From: Ottowia flava
GTDB lineage: Bacteria > Pseudomonadota > Gammaproteobacteria > Burkholderiales > Burkholderiaceae_C
Assembly: GCF_042680565.1 (NCBI RefSeq)
Contig: NZ_JBHUEJ010000024.1
Coordinates: forward strand, 1 to 64,000
Direction of reading: 5' to 3'
Length of the DNA: 64,000 nucleotides
A model generated the notes under the pieces. The model did not search any database, was not told the origin of the DNA, and worked only from the letters and a program-made list of their open reading frames with translations. The position numbers were made by a program, and so were the translations under genes. This document shows, in pieces, positions 23,956 to 36,525 of the stretch. Each line of letters starts with the position of its first letter. The stretch's first letter is position 1.

Positions 23956-26187
23956 ATGAGCACCCAGCAACCCACCATCATCTACACCCTGACCGACGAG
24001 GCGCCGCGCCTGGCCACGGCCTCGCTGCTGCCGATCGTGCGCAGCTTCGCCAAGGTGGCGGGCATCGACATGCAGACCAGCGACATCTCGGTGGCCGGCC
24101 GCATCCTGGGCCAGTTCCCCGAAGTGTTGACCGAAGCGCAGCGTGTGCCCGACAACCTGAGCGAGCTGGGCAAGCTGACGCTCAAGCCCGAAGCCAACAT
24201 CATCAAGCTGCCCAACATCAGCGCGTCCGTGGCCCAGCTCAAGGCGGCCATCAAGGAGCTGCAGGACAAGGGCTACAAGGTGCCCGACTTTCCTGAGAAC
24301 CCCAAGGACGACAAGGAAAAGGACATCCGCGCGCGCTACAACAAGTGCATCGGCTCGGCCGTGAACCCGGTGCTGCGCGAAGGCAACTCCGACCGCCGCG
24401 CGCCGCGCGCCGTCAAGGAGTACGCGCGCAAGCACCCGCACAGCATGGGCGAGTGGAGCCAGGCCTCGCGCTCGCACGTCTCGCACATGCACGGCGGCGA
24501 CTTCTACCACGGCGAAAAGTCCATGACGCTGGACCGCGCGCGCGACGTCAAGATGGAGCTGATCACCAAGAGTGGCAAGGCCATCGTGCTCAAGCCCAAG
24601 GTGTCGCTGAAGGACCGCGAAGTCATCGACTCGATGTTCATGAGCAAGAAGGCGCTGATGGCCTTCTACGAGAAAGAGATCGCCGACGCGTACAAGACCG
24701 GCGTGATGTTCTCGCTGCACGTGAAGGCGACCATGATGAAGGTGTCGCACCCCATCGTGTTCGGCCACTGCGTGCGCATCTTCTACAAGGAGGCGTTCGA
24801 AAAGCACGCCAAGACCTTTGAAGAGCTGGGCGTGAACGTCAACAACGGCATGATCGATCTGTACAACAAGATCGCCGACCTGCCCGAAAGCCAGCAGGAC
24901 GAGATCAAGCGCGACCTGCACGCCTGCCACGAGCACCGGCCCGAACTGGCCATGGTCGACTCGTCCAAGGGCATCACCAACTTTCATTCGCCCAANNNNN
25001 NNNNNNNNNNNNNNNNNNNNNNNNNNNNNNNNNNNNNNNNNNNNNNNNNNNNNNNNNNNNNCCGCCTGAAGGACGTCAAGGCCGTGATGCCCGAATCGAC
25101 CTTCGCCCGCATCTACCAGGAGATGATCAACTTCTGCAAGTGGCACGGCGCGTTCGACCCCAAGACCATGGGCACCGTGCCCAACGTCGGTCTGATGGCC
25201 CAGCAGGCCGAGGAATACGGCAGCCACGACAAGACCTTCGAGATCCCCGAAGACGGCGTGGCCAACATCACCGACCTGGACACGGGCGAAGTGCTGATGA
25301 GCCAGAACGTGGAAGCCGGCGACATCTGGCGCATGTGCCAGACCAAGGACGCCGCCGTGCGCGACTGGGTCAAGCTGGCCGTCACGCGCGCGCGCAACTC
25401 GGGCATGCCGGTGGTGTTCTGGCTGGACGCCTACCGCCCGCACGAGAAGGAGCTGATCACCAAGGTGCGCATGTACCTGCACGAGCACGACATCAGCGGC
25501 CTGGACATCCAGATCATGAGCCAGGTGCGCGCCATGCGCTACACGCTGGAGCGCGTGATTCGCGGCCAGGACACCATCAGCGCCACCGGCAACATCCTGC
25601 GCGACTACCTGACCGACCTGTTCCCGATCATGGAGTTGGGCACCAGCGCCAAGATGCTGTCCATCGTGCCGCTGATGGCCGGTGGCGGCATGTACGAAAC
25701 GGGCGCGGGCGGCTCGGCCCCCAAGCACGTGCAGCAGCTCGTCGAGGAAAACCACCTGCGCTGGGATTCGCTGGGTGAGTTCCTGGCCTTGGCCGTCAGC
25801 CTGGAAGAGCTGGGCATCAAGGAAAACAACGCCCGCGCCAAACTGCTGGCCAAGGCGCTGGACGCCGCCACCGGCAAGCTGCTGGACAACAACAAGGGCC
25901 CAAGCCCCAAGACCGGCCAGCTCGACAACCGCGGCAGCCACTTCTACCTGGCACTGTACTGGGCGCAGGCCCTGACCGAGCAGAAGGAAGACGCCGAACT
26001 GGCCAAGGTATTCGCACCGGTCGCCAAGCAACTGGCCGATAACGAAGCCAAGATCGTCGAAGAGCTCGCCGCCGTGCAAGGCCAGCCGGCCGACATCGGG
26101 GGCTACTACCTGCTGGACGAGGCCAAGCTCGACCAGGTCATGCGCCCCAGCGCCACGCTGAACGCCGCGCTGGCCAAGCTCGGCTGA
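23956..26187 (+). CDS. NADP-dependent isocitrate dehydrogenase, monomeric type (with assembly gap)
   Basis: A 743-residue monomeric (type II) isocitrate dehydrogenase, oxidatively decarboxylating isocitrate to 2-oxoglutarate in the TCA cycle. Diagnostic blocks are NIIKLPNISASVAQLKAAI, YNKCIGSAVNPVLREGNSDRR, HPHSMGEWSQASRSHVSHMHGG, TMGTVPNVGLMAQQAEEYGS and FWLDAYRPHEKEL. AAGGAGAG precedes the ATG. A run of 66 N (24996-25061) hides about 22-23 codons after GITNFHSP, exactly where the family has part of its active site. The flanks stay in one frame. It is unrelated in sequence to the dimeric enzyme at 29893. A terminator follows. Confidence 0.95.
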   Translation: MSTQQPTIIYTLTDEAPRLATASLLPIVRSFAKVAGIDMQTSDISVAGRILGQFPEVLTEAQRVPDNLSELGKLTLKPEANIIKLPNISASVAQLKAAIKELQDKGYKVPDFPENPKDDKEKDIRARYNKCIGSAVNPVLREGNSDRRAPRAVKEYARKHPHSMGEWSQASRSHVSHMHGGDFYHGEKSMTLDRARDVKMELITKSGKAIVLKPKVSLKDREVIDSMFMSKKALMAFYEKEIADAYKTGVMFSLHVKATMMKVSHPIVFGHCVRIFYKEAFEKHAKTFEELGVNVNNGMIDLYNKIADLPESQQDEIKRDLHACHEHRPELAMVDSSKGITNFHSPXXXXXXXXXXXXXXXXXXXXXXXRLKDVKAVMPESTFARIYQEMINFCKWHGAFDPKTMGTVPNVGLMAQQAEEYGSHDKTFEIPEDGVANITDLDTGEVLMSQNVEAGDIWRMCQTKDAAVRDWVKLAVTRARNSGMPVVFWLDAYRPHEKELITKVRMYLHEHDISGLDIQIMSQVRAMRYTLERVIRGQDTISATGNILRDYLTDLFPIMELGTSAKMLSIVPLMAGGGMYETGAGGSAPKHVQQLVEENHLRWDSLGEFLALAVSLEELGIKENNARAKLLAKALDAATGKLLDNNKGPSPKTGQLDNRGSHFYLALYWAQALTEQKEDAELAKVFAPVAKQLADNEAKIVEELAAVQGQPADIGGYYLLDEAKLDQVMRPSATLNAALAKLG
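24996..25061. other. Run of 66 unknown bases (N)
   Basis: The only ambiguous stretch in the window. It lies inside the monomeric isocitrate dehydrogenase gene. Its length is close to that expected from family alignment and keeps the reading frame, so it looks like masking or a short scaffold gap of about the true size. Confidence 0.95.
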
Positions 26188-26221
26188 TGCGCCTTCGGCC
26201 AGCAGCGGCGGGCCGCCACGG

Positions 26222-26246
26222 AAAAGCCACCGCGAGGTGGCTTTTT
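26222..26246 (+). terminator. Terminator after the monomeric isocitrate dehydrogenase
   Basis: AAAAGCCACC-GCGA-GGTGGCTTTTT: a 7-bp perfect stem with flanking A and T tracts. Confidence 0.92.
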
Positions 26247-26251
26247 CTATG

Positions 26252-26309
26252 GTTTTTTGGCCTGCAGCCCTACAGCCACCAGCGCAGGCAGCTTCTTAAT
26301 TGATAGCGG
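26252..26309 (-). repeat. Dispersed intergenic repeat copy (minus)
   Basis: Reverse complement: CGCTATCAATTAAGAAGCTGC, CTGCGCTGGTGGCTGTAGGG and CTGCAGGCCAAAAAA. It lies between convergent isocitrate dehydrogenase and cydB genes. Confidence 0.85.
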
Positions 26310-26359
26310 AGAAGGTTCGCTGCCTGCAGAAAAAACGTCGCACGGGGGTGGCGTACCGC

Positions 26360-27397
26360 TCAGTGGTAGCCCGCGTCCGCCGCCACCTTGCCCCGGAACA
26401 CGCTGTACGACCAGCCGGTGTAGCCCAGGATCAGCGGCACCAGCACGACCAGACCCCACAGCACAAAGCCCTGCGATTCCGGCGGTGAGGCGGCGTCCCA
26501 GATCGAGAGCGCGGGCGGCACGATCAGCGGCCACATGCCCAGCACCAGCCCGATGAAACCCAGGCCAAACAGCGCCAGCGTCCAGAGGAACGGCCGAGCG
26601 TCGTGGGCGGCAGGCCGTTCGGGCGTGGCCAGTGCGGCGTCGCGCCACAGCAGCCACGCGACCCCCAGCGTGACGATCGGCACCGGCGACAGCCACAGGA
26701 AGTTGTAGCCGGAGAACCAGCGCGCCATCAGCCGCGATTCAAGGAAGGGCAGGCTGACGCTCACCGCCAGCATGGCCACCAGCACCGCCAGCACCAGCGG
26801 GCGCGCCAACTGGCGTGCCCGGGCGTGCAGCGCGCCCTCGGTTTTCAGGATCAGCCAGCCCGCGCCCAGCAGGGCGTAGCCGATCACCAGCGCCACCCCG
26901 GTCAGCAGCGCGAACGGGCTGAGCCAGCCGAATGGGCCCCCGTCGTAGTAGCCGCTGTTGTTCAGCGGTAGGCCCTGCACCAGCGCACCCAGGATCACGC
27001 CCTGGAAGAACGCTGCCACGATGGAGCCCAGGCTGAATGCCGCGCCCCAGGCGCGCCGCGCCGCGCCGTAGCCCTTGAAGCGGAATTCGAACGCGACGCC
27101 GCGAAACACCAGGGCCAGCAGCATCAGGATCACCGGCAGGTACAGGGCCGACAGCACCACCGCATAGGCGCGCGGAAACGCTGCCATGAGGCCGGCACCA
27201 CCGAGCACCAGCCAGGTTTCGTTGCCGTCCCAGATGGGGGCGGCGGTGTTCATCATGTGGTCGAGCTGATCGCCGTCGCGGGCCGCGGGCGCCAGAATGC
27301 CCAAGCCGAGCACGAAGCCGTCGAGCAGCACGTACATCAGCACGCCAAAACCGATGACGCCGAACCACGCCACCGGAAGCCAGGTGCTGGCGTTCAT
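26360..27397 (-). CDS. cydB: Cytochrome bd-type ubiquinol oxidase subunit II (CioB-like)
   Basis: A 345-residue inner-membrane subunit with about eight to nine transmembrane segments, starting MNASTWLPVAWFGVIGFGVLMYVLLDGFVLG. It has the CydB signatures DGFDLG-like DGFVLGLGIL and WDGNETWLV. With subunit I it reduces oxygen to water using quinol. Its ATG overlaps the stop of subunit I by four bases (27394-27397), indicating translational coupling. No cydX-like small gene is visible downstream. The operon lies behind a perfect FNR-type site, suggesting low-oxygen induction. Confidence 0.94.
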   Translation of the reverse strand: MNASTWLPVAWFGVIGFGVLMYVLLDGFVLGLGILAPAARDGDQLDHMMNTAAPIWDGNETWLVLGGAGLMAAFPRAYAVVLSALYLPVILMLLALVFRGVAFEFRFKGYGAARRAWGAAFSLGSIVAAFFQGVILGALVQGLPLNNSGYYDGGPFGWLSPFALLTGVALVIGYALLGAGWLILKTEGALHARARQLARPLVLAVLVAMLAVSVSLPFLESRLMARWFSGYNFLWLSPVPIVTLGVAWLLWRDAALATPERPAAHDARPFLWTLALFGLGFIGLVLGMWPLIVPPALSIWDAASPPESQGFVLWGLVVLVPLILGYTGWSYSVFRGKVAADAGYH

Positions 27398-28812
27398 GGC
27401 GTTCTCCTTTCGTCGATGTCTTCCGCGTCGGCGGCGGACAGTGGCCGCGCAGGCGTCTTGGTCACGCCTGAGCCGTGTTGCTGCGGCGCCGCCTCTTGCG
27501 ACTGAGGCCCCTTGCGCAACAGGCGCAGCAAATACCAGATGCCGGCCCCGAAGATGATGGCGTACACGAGGACGAAGCCAGCCAGCGACGTGGCGACCTG
27601 CGTGCTCGTCAGGTGGGGGCTGACCGCGTCGCGCGTGCGCAGCAGGCCGTACACGACCCAGGGCTGGCGGCCGATCTCAGTCACGTACCAGCCGGCCAAC
27701 AGGGCCACGAAGCCGGTGGGCGCCATCCAGCGCCAGCTGTTTAGCAGCCAGTGCGACCGCGTCAGCCAGCCGCGCCACCATGCCCAGGCCGACACCGCCA
27801 TGAGCGCCAGCATCATGAAGCCCAGGCCGACCATCACGCGGAACGCGAAGAACACCGGCGCGACCGGTGGCCGGTCTTCCGGCGCCACCGAGGTCAGTGG
27901 CGGGATGTCGCCATCCCACGAGTGCGTGAGGATCACGCTGCCCAGGTGCGGCAGGGCGATCTCGTACAGGTTGCGCTCGTTGGCCTGGTCGGGCCACGCG
28001 AACAGGATCAGCGGCACGCCGGTGCCGGGTGGCTCGGAATGCCAGTGCGCTTCCATCGCAGCGACCTTGATCGGCTGGTGCTCCAGCGTGTTCAGACCGT
28101 GCTGGTCGCCCACCATCACCTGCAGCGGCACCGCGATCGCGCCGAACGCCACGGACAGCTTCAACATACGGGTGGCGGCGGCCACGTGCACGCCACGCCG
28201 CAGGTACCAGCCCGCCACGCCGCCGATCACCAGGCAGGTGGTGATGAAGGCGGCCAGCACCATGTGCGGAAGGCGGTAGAAGAAGGAGGGGTTGAAGATG
28301 ATCGCCGGCCAGCTTTCGGGCACGAAGATGCCGTCCACCAGCACGTGGCCTTGCGGTGTGTGCATCCAGCTGATGGCCGCGATGATCCAGAAAGTGGAGA
28401 TCAGCGTGCCCAGCGCCACCATGCAGGTGCAAAAGAAATGCACGGCCGGTTTGACGCGGTTCTGGCCGAACAGCATGACGCCGAGAAAGCCTGCCTCCAA
28501 GAAGAAGGCGGTGAGCACCTCGTAGCTGAGCAGGGGCCCCAGGACGTTGCCGGCGCGGGTGGACAACTCGGCCCAGTTCGTGCCGAACTGGAAGCTCATC
28601 ACGATGCCCGAAACCACGCCCATGCCGAAGGAGATAGCGAACACCTTGGCCCAGAAGCGGTACAGGTCCATCCAGCTGTCGTCGCGCGTGCGCAGCCAGC
28701 GCCATTCCAGGAACATCAACCAGCTGGCCAGTCCGATCGTGAAGGCCGGGAACAGGATGTGAAACGAGATCACAAACCCGAACTGGATGCGCGAAAGCAG
28801 CAGGACGTCCAT
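27394..28812 (-). CDS. cydA: Cytochrome bd-type ubiquinol oxidase subunit I (CioA-like)
   Basis: A 472-residue inner-membrane subunit carrying hemes b558, b595 and d. The heme-ligand His18 lies in FVISFHILFPAFTIG. The quinol-site region contains GRQPWVVYGLLRT. The Q-loop between helices VI and VII is short, which places it with the cyanide-insensitive (CioA) group rather than E. coli-type CydA. The C-terminal 50 residues are polar and probably cytoplasmic. The ATG at 28812 gives MDVLLLSRIQFGFVISFHI. An FNR box sits about 87 bp upstream. Confidence 0.94.
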   Translation of the reverse strand: MDVLLLSRIQFGFVISFHILFPAFTIGLASWLMFLEWRWLRTRDDSWMDLYRFWAKVFAISFGMGVVSGIVMSFQFGTNWAELSTRAGNVLGPLLSYEVLTAFFLEAGFLGVMLFGQNRVKPAVHFFCTCMVALGTLISTFWIIAAISWMHTPQGHVLVDGIFVPESWPAIIFNPSFFYRLPHMVLAAFITTCLVIGGVAGWYLRRGVHVAAATRMLKLSVAFGAIAVPLQVMVGDQHGLNTLEHQPIKVAAMEAHWHSEPPGTGVPLILFAWPDQANERNLYEIALPHLGSVILTHSWDGDIPPLTSVAPEDRPPVAPVFFAFRVMVGLGFMMLALMAVSAWAWWRGWLTRSHWLLNSWRWMAPTGFVALLAGWYVTEIGRQPWVVYGLLRTRDAVSPHLTSTQVATSLAGFVLVYAIIFGAGIWYLLRLLRKGPQSQEAAPQQHGSGVTKTPARPLSAADAEDIDERRTP

Positions 28813-28892
28813 GGCGACATTCTGGGAAACACCGCCATCCTCGGATGTAGGCAGACCCCGACAAGTTGTACCCAGCGAGTGTGCGCCGGAGC

Positions 28893-28906
28893 TTGATCCG
28901 AATCAA
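28893..28906. promoter_or_regulatory. Perfect FNR/Anr box upstream of the bd oxidase operon
   Basis: TTGATCCGAATCAA is an exact TTGAT-N4-ATCAA palindrome, the consensus for FNR/Anr-type oxygen-responsive regulators. It is centred about 87 bp upstream of the cydA start, leaving room for a -41.5 class II promoter and a 5' leader. Strong candidate for anaerobic or microaerobic activation. Confidence 0.82.
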
Positions 28907-29003
28907 GGGAAAACCCCAGGTGACATGTCGGTATGACCGGCAGCTTCGGGATGCTGCGTGGCGGTGCACGGCCTGCAGGCGGGGCAAAAGGCTGTTTTTA
29001 AGG

Positions 29004-29060
29004 GATTTTGGCCTATAGCCCTACAACCATCTGCGCAGGCAGCTATTGAAACAATAGTAT
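29004..29060 (-). repeat. Dispersed intergenic repeat copy (minus)
   Basis: Reverse complement: ATACTATTGTTTCAATAGCTGC, CTGCGCAGATGGTTGTAGGG and CTATAGGCCAAAATCC. It lies between the DUF192 gene end and the oxidase promoter. Confidence 0.87.
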
Positions 29061-29103
29061 TTTCGCCATCGTCAGGCGCAGCGGAGGCGCCCACAGGTGA
29101 GGC

Positions 29104-29613
29104 TCAGTGGCGGCGGAACAGCTCGCCGCCCAGCTTGTGGCCGGCCTTGATGTGCTTGGCGTCGAACCAGCCCTGGTTCATCTCCAGCACGTAGCGCACC
29201 GGGCCTTTGGAGCAGTGGCTGGTTTCGTCCTGCGGCTTCATGTCGGCCAGGTTGGCAATGGTGCCGTCGTCGGTGACGAAGGCCGCCGTCAGCGGGATCA
29301 GCGTGTTCTTCATCCAGAAACACTGCACGGCCGGTTGCTCGAACACGAACACCATGCCTTCGTGCTGGGGCATGTCCTGGCGGTGCATCAGGCCGATCTG
29401 GCGCTGCTGGTTGTTGCCCGCCACCTGCGCATCGATGCGGTGCATGCCAGCCGTGATGGTCGTGCGCGGCAGGTTGAGTTGCGGCTGGCCGGCCGGCGTC
29501 AGCTGGGCGTGCGCCGTGGCCCCAAGCAGGGACAGCGCGCCAGCCCAGGCGGTACGGCGCAGCGCAGGGCAGGGAACGGCGTTGGCACCGGAAAAAAGCG
29601 CAGAAAAAGCCAT
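29104..29613 (-). CDS. DUF192 family exported protein
   Basis: A 169-residue protein. Residues 1-36 look like a Sec signal peptide ending in AHA-Q. The mature part is a DUF192 domain with QIGLMHRQDMPQHEGMVFVF, CFWMKNTLIPLTAAFV and the closing YVLEMNQGWFDAKHIKAG. DUF192 proteins are widespread periplasmic or secreted proteins without an agreed function. The ATG at 29613 is chosen because it opens the signal peptide. It is divergent from icd. Confidence 0.88.
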   Translation of the reverse strand: MAFSALFSGANAVPCPALRRTAWAGALSLLGATAHAQLTPAGQPQLNLPRTTITAGMHRIDAQVAGNNQQRQIGLMHRQDMPQHEGMVFVFEQPAVQCFWMKNTLIPLTAAFVTDDGTIANLADMKPQDETSHCSKGPVRYVLEMNQGWFDAKHIKAGHKLGGELFRRH

Positions 29614-29812
29614 GGCAGCATGTTCGGAAGTAAAGGACAGGGCCAAGGCCGCTTGGAGCGGCGGAGGGCGCGGGCCACATTCTGCGCTACGTGGCCCCAT
29701 GCCGCTCTTTCAGATACGCCGAGTCCGCACGGCTTAGCGCGACCGATCCGCCCAACCCTATGGGCGCTTGCATCGGCTCGTGCGTGCCGCCCGAATGGCC
29801 GAAGTCTCCGCC

Positions 29813-29818
29813 TAGAAT
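29813..29818 (+). promoter_or_regulatory. Possible -10 box for icd
   Basis: TAGAAT (within CGCCTAGAATCC), about 75 bases before the icd start. No clear -35 box; a weak call based on similarity to TATAAT. Confidence 0.3.
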
Positions 29819-29892
29819 CCTTGCGAGCGGCGCGAGCCATCGGCGATGGCGACGCGCGGTCCGATTGCCCCTTTCAGTTTGTGGAGACTGCC

Positions 29893-31152
<1,260 letters not shown>

Positions 31153-31189
31153 GCAGAAATGCCGCCCAAGGCGGCGTGGCGCTGACGCA

Positions 31190-31217
31190 AAAAAGCCCGG
31201 CTGGACCGGGCTTTCTT
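31190..31217. terminator. Bidirectional terminator between icd and the cold-shock gene
   Basis: AAAAAAGCCCGG-CTGGA-CCGGGCTTTCTTT: stem AAAGCCCGG/CCGGGCTTT with A tract on one side and T tract on the other, serving two convergent genes. Confidence 0.85.
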
Positions 31218-31242
31218 TCCTGGGTGCGTGGGCTGACGCCGC

Positions 31243-31515
31243 TCAGGACAGCATCGGTGGTTGGATGTCCCCGGGGTTGCTCAGCGACATTTCACCTGGC
31301 AGCGGCGCAGCGGATTCCGTGCGAATGTGCATGGCCAACAGGCCCTTGGGGCCCTCGTTCACTTCGTAGCTGACGCGGCTGCCCTCTTTGAGGGTCTTGA
31401 AGCCGTCCATGTCGATAGCCGAAAAGTGAGCGAACACATCTGGACCACCGTCGTCCGGTTCAATGAACCCGAAGCCCTTCAAATCGTTGAACCATTTGAC
31501 TTTCCCTACTGGCAT
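31243..31515 (-). CDS. Cold-shock domain protein (CspA family)
   Basis: A 90-residue RNA/ssDNA-binding protein. MPVGKVKWFNDLKGFGFIEPDDGGPDVFAHFSAI carries the RNP1 (KGFGFI) and RNP2 (VFAHF) motifs. It is longer than the usual 67-70 residues: a tail of about 20 residues (SAAPLPGEMSLSNPGDIQPP) follows the barrel. AAAGGAGAC precedes the ATG at 31515. It is divergent from clpS, a pairing often seen in beta- and gammaproteobacteria. Confidence 0.94.
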   Translation of the reverse strand: MPVGKVKWFNDLKGFGFIEPDDGGPDVFAHFSAIDMDGFKTLKEGSRVSYEVNEGPKGLLAMHIRTESAAPLPGEMSLSNPGDIQPPMLS

Positions 31516-31697
31516 GGCACGTCTCCTTTGCTTACTTCCATCCTGCGAAGCGAGTGTGCTGTAACAAGTTCTCACTTGTCAACCGAAAGGAGTCACCTGT
31601 GCGAACTGCGGAGGCTCAGCGCTGCACTTGTGCTGGTGGTTGGCGGCCGCATATGCAGGTTCGATGCGTGTGCGAGCGCACCGATAGAATGATTTTC

Positions 31698-32066
31698 ATG
31701 GCGACCCGCAACCCCAAAAATCCCGTTCCTGCTCCGCCCAGCGTGACCCCCGCCCGCCAACCGGATGGCGGCGATGCCGTCGTGCTGGAGCGCGTGCCGC
31801 AGAAAGTCCAGCCGCCGCAGATGCACCAGGTCGTCATGCTCAACGACGACTTCACGCCGATGGAATTCGTGGTGCTGGTGATTCAGGAGTTCTTTGGCAA
31901 GGACCGTGAGAGCGCGACGCAGATCATGCTGAAGATTCATCTGGACGGTAAGGGCGTCTGCGGCGTGTATTCACGCGACGTGGCGGCCACCAAGGTCGAT
32001 CAGGTCATGGGTGCGGCGCGCGATGCCGGCCACCCGCTGCAATGCGTGAGCGAGCCGGTCGAGTGA
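31698..32066 (+). CDS. clpS: ClpS adaptor of the ClpAP protease
   Basis: A 122-residue adaptor that delivers N-degron substrates to ClpA. The first 40 residues are a Pro-rich flexible extension. The fold starts at PPQMHQVVMLNDDFTPMEFVV, with the N-end-rule pocket motif NDDFTPMEFV and the GVCGVYSRDVAATK block. An in-frame ATG nine bases upstream (31689) is an alternative start. A GATAGAAT just there may be the -10 of the promoter, which would favour 31698. It is 100 bp upstream of clpA. Confidence 0.94.
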   Translation: MATRNPKNPVPAPPSVTPARQPDGGDAVVLERVPQKVQPPQMHQVVMLNDDFTPMEFVVLVIQEFFGKDRESATQIMLKIHLDGKGVCGVYSRDVAATKVDQVMGAARDAGHPLQCVSEPVE

Positions 32067-32166
32067 GGCCGCGGGGCGGCCTGTTGAATATGACCGAACT
32101 TCCCCCAACTGAGACTGTCGAAACCTGCAGAACGTCGTAAGCTGTAGGCGCAAAGGAAATACCATC

Positions 32167-34509
<2,343 letters not shown>

Positions 34510-34543
34510 CCGTCAGGTCGGCCGCGCCAAATGCGGCACAGAT

Positions 34544-34577
34544 CAGCCAGCGGGCCGGAGGGCTCGCTGGCTTTTTT
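34544..34577 (+). terminator. Terminator after clpA
   Basis: AGCCAGCG...CGCTGGCT stem with a G/C-rich loop, followed by TTTTTT. Confidence 0.8.
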
Positions 34578-34674
34578 GTGGAAGTGGCGGCGTCAACTCG
34601 AGAGAGAAGGATTTCGTGTTTTCGCGAGCGCAAGCACTGCCATGCGGCGGAATCCCCGGCGGGGGGCGCCTAAG

Positions 34675-36240
34675 TCACGGTCCGCCTTTTGCAGCCACCG
34701 GCAGGTACTGCACAAGCAAGGTCGGCTGTCCCTGGCGGGCCCAGCGAAACGGCAGGCGCACCGTTGGGGGCTGGGTCGGAAAGTCCATCGCGCGGGTCGT
34801 GGTCCGCCACCAGGCGCGGGGCCCCGCGTCCTCGATGGCGATCATCCACCAGCCGGTGCCCTCCTGGCGCAGCGCGCGCACGGCGTCCAGCACGCACAGC
34901 TCGGCGCCCCACAACTCGATATCGCACACGGTCACCGGCGCTTGGGGAAAGCGGCTGCGCAGCAGGCCGCCCGCGATGTGGCGGCTGGCGATGATGGGGC
35001 TGTGGCCGTCGTAGCCGGCGGCGCGCAGCTGGGCCTCCAGCGTGGACACGGGCCAGTTGTGTCGGTCTTCCCGGCCGCGCCGAGCGTCGATGAGCGGGTC
35101 GAGCAGGCTCATCGTCCAGACCAGCAAGCCCATCCCAGCGACGGCGATCAGGTAGCGGCGCTCGCCGCGCGGTTGCGCGCCCAGCCCAGGGCGCCAGGCG
35201 AACGCGGCCATCGGCAGCACCAGCACCATCGGATGGATCCAGCGGCCGTCCAGCTTGGTCACGCCGGCAAGCAGCACCATGCCCAGCAGGGCGGCGCCGA
35301 TCAGCAGCAGGTAGCGCAGCAACAGCTGCGGTGCCCAGGGAGCGGCGTGCGCTGCTGGCGCTTCGGCGTCGGCACGCCCTGCCCAAGCAGGCGCGCCAAA
35401 GGCCCATGCCGCCATCGCTGCCCAGGGTAGAGCGCCCAGCACGAAGACCTTGAAGAAGTCGCCCAGACCGCCGAGCAGGGCCGACCAGCCAACGCCCATG
35501 TCGGGCGGGCGCAGCTTGTCGACGGTGCTGCGCGTGGCGTCGTCCCAATGCGCCAGCACCCATTGCGCGTGCGGGGCCACCAGCAGCGCCGCCACCAGCG
35601 GCACCAGCCACCACCCGCGGCCCAGCAGCGCGCGGCGCGGCGTGGGCAGGCTCAAGGCGGCCAGCACCGCAGCGCCCGCGATCAGCACGTAGCTGTACTT
35701 GCACAGCACCCCCACGCCCATTGCCAGGCCCAACCAGGCGAACCCGGCGCGCGTGGGCCGCTGTACCTGGCGCAAGAGCAACCACCAGGTGGCGGCCACC
35801 GTGCAGGTGACCAGCACCGTGTGCGTCAGATCGCGCAACACCTCCCAGCCCATGCCCGGCAACCAGACGATGCCGAGCGCCGACAGCCAGGCGCTGCTTC
35901 GCGGCATGATCTGGCGTGCTGCCGCGTAGAGGAAGACGAAGGTCAGCACCATCAGCGCGTGCTTGACCACGGCAAGCGCCAGCACACTGGGGCCCAGCAG
36001 CGCGTTCACGCCCCACTGCAGCCAGGTGTAGAGCGGCGGTTGCGGGCCATAGCCCCAGGCCAACGACTGCGCCCAGACCAGCTGTTCCGCCTGGTCCCAC
36101 ATCACGGCAGACGACAGCAGCACCCGCGCGACGGTGGCGGCGGTGGCCCACGCCAGCAACCAGGTCAGCGGCGACGTCCAGCGCACGCCCGCGCCGCCGC
36201 AGGGGGGCGGGGCAGGCTGTTCGGACAAGGCGGTGGGCAT
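34675..36240 (-). CDS. Glycosyltransferase family 39-like (PMT_2) membrane protein
   Basis: A 521-residue protein with about ten or more transmembrane helices and a soluble C-terminal region. DQAEQLVWAQSLAWGYGPQPPLYTWLQ resembles the first periplasmic loop of ArnT/PMT_2 glycosyltransferases, with the acidic residue that would act in catalysis. Such enzymes move a sugar from a polyprenyl-phosphate carrier to lipid A, a glycan or a protein; the substrate here is unknown. The ATG at 36240 is chosen because upstream frame is not hydrophobic and lies in a repeat-bearing gap. It is convergent with clpA and divergent from sbcB. Confidence 0.8.
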   Translation of the reverse strand: MPTALSEQPAPPPCGGAGVRWTSPLTWLLAWATAATVARVLLSSAVMWDQAEQLVWAQSLAWGYGPQPPLYTWLQWGVNALLGPSVLALAVVKHALMVLTFVFLYAAARQIMPRSSAWLSALGIVWLPGMGWEVLRDLTHTVLVTCTVAATWWLLLRQVQRPTRAGFAWLGLAMGVGVLCKYSYVLIAGAAVLAALSLPTPRRALLGRGWWLVPLVAALLVAPHAQWVLAHWDDATRSTVDKLRPPDMGVGWSALLGGLGDFFKVFVLGALPWAAMAAWAFGAPAWAGRADAEAPAAHAAPWAPQLLLRYLLLIGAALLGMVLLAGVTKLDGRWIHPMVLVLPMAAFAWRPGLGAQPRGERRYLIAVAGMGLLVWTMSLLDPLIDARRGREDRHNWPVSTLEAQLRAAGYDGHSPIIASRHIAGGLLRSRFPQAPVTVCDIELWGAELCVLDAVRALRQEGTGWWMIAIEDAGPRAWWRTTTRAMDFPTQPPTVRLPFRWARQGQPTLLVQYLPVAAKGGP

Positions 36241-36305
36241 GGCGGAGCTTGGGCGACGCCGCGGCGCGGGATCGCGCGAACGTCGCCCTGGGTGCAATCT
36301 ATTAC

Positions 36306-36320
36306 TGCATATAGTATGCA
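36306..36320. promoter_or_regulatory. Palindrome TGCATATAGTATGCA upstream of the GT39-like gene
   Basis: Near-perfect 15-bp dyad in an A/T-rich island about 70 bp upstream of the GT39-like start. It also contains TATAGT and TATACT-like -10 possibilities. Candidate operator or promoter; no factor can be named. Confidence 0.35.
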
Positions 36321-36525
36321 TTTTGCTACACCAAACATAGCTACCTACGCCGGCGGGGCAATCGCTGCAGCTTGATTTGTTTCGGAAAAACACATGGAAG
36401 AACGTTCGCGGCATGGCACAAACACCTGCTCGACATGGCCCGTCATCACCCCGCGTAGCGCCAGGTGGCGTGACAGTGCGTGCCACCGCCGGGGTACCGT
36501 CACAATGCGTTAGCCTATTCTGGGT

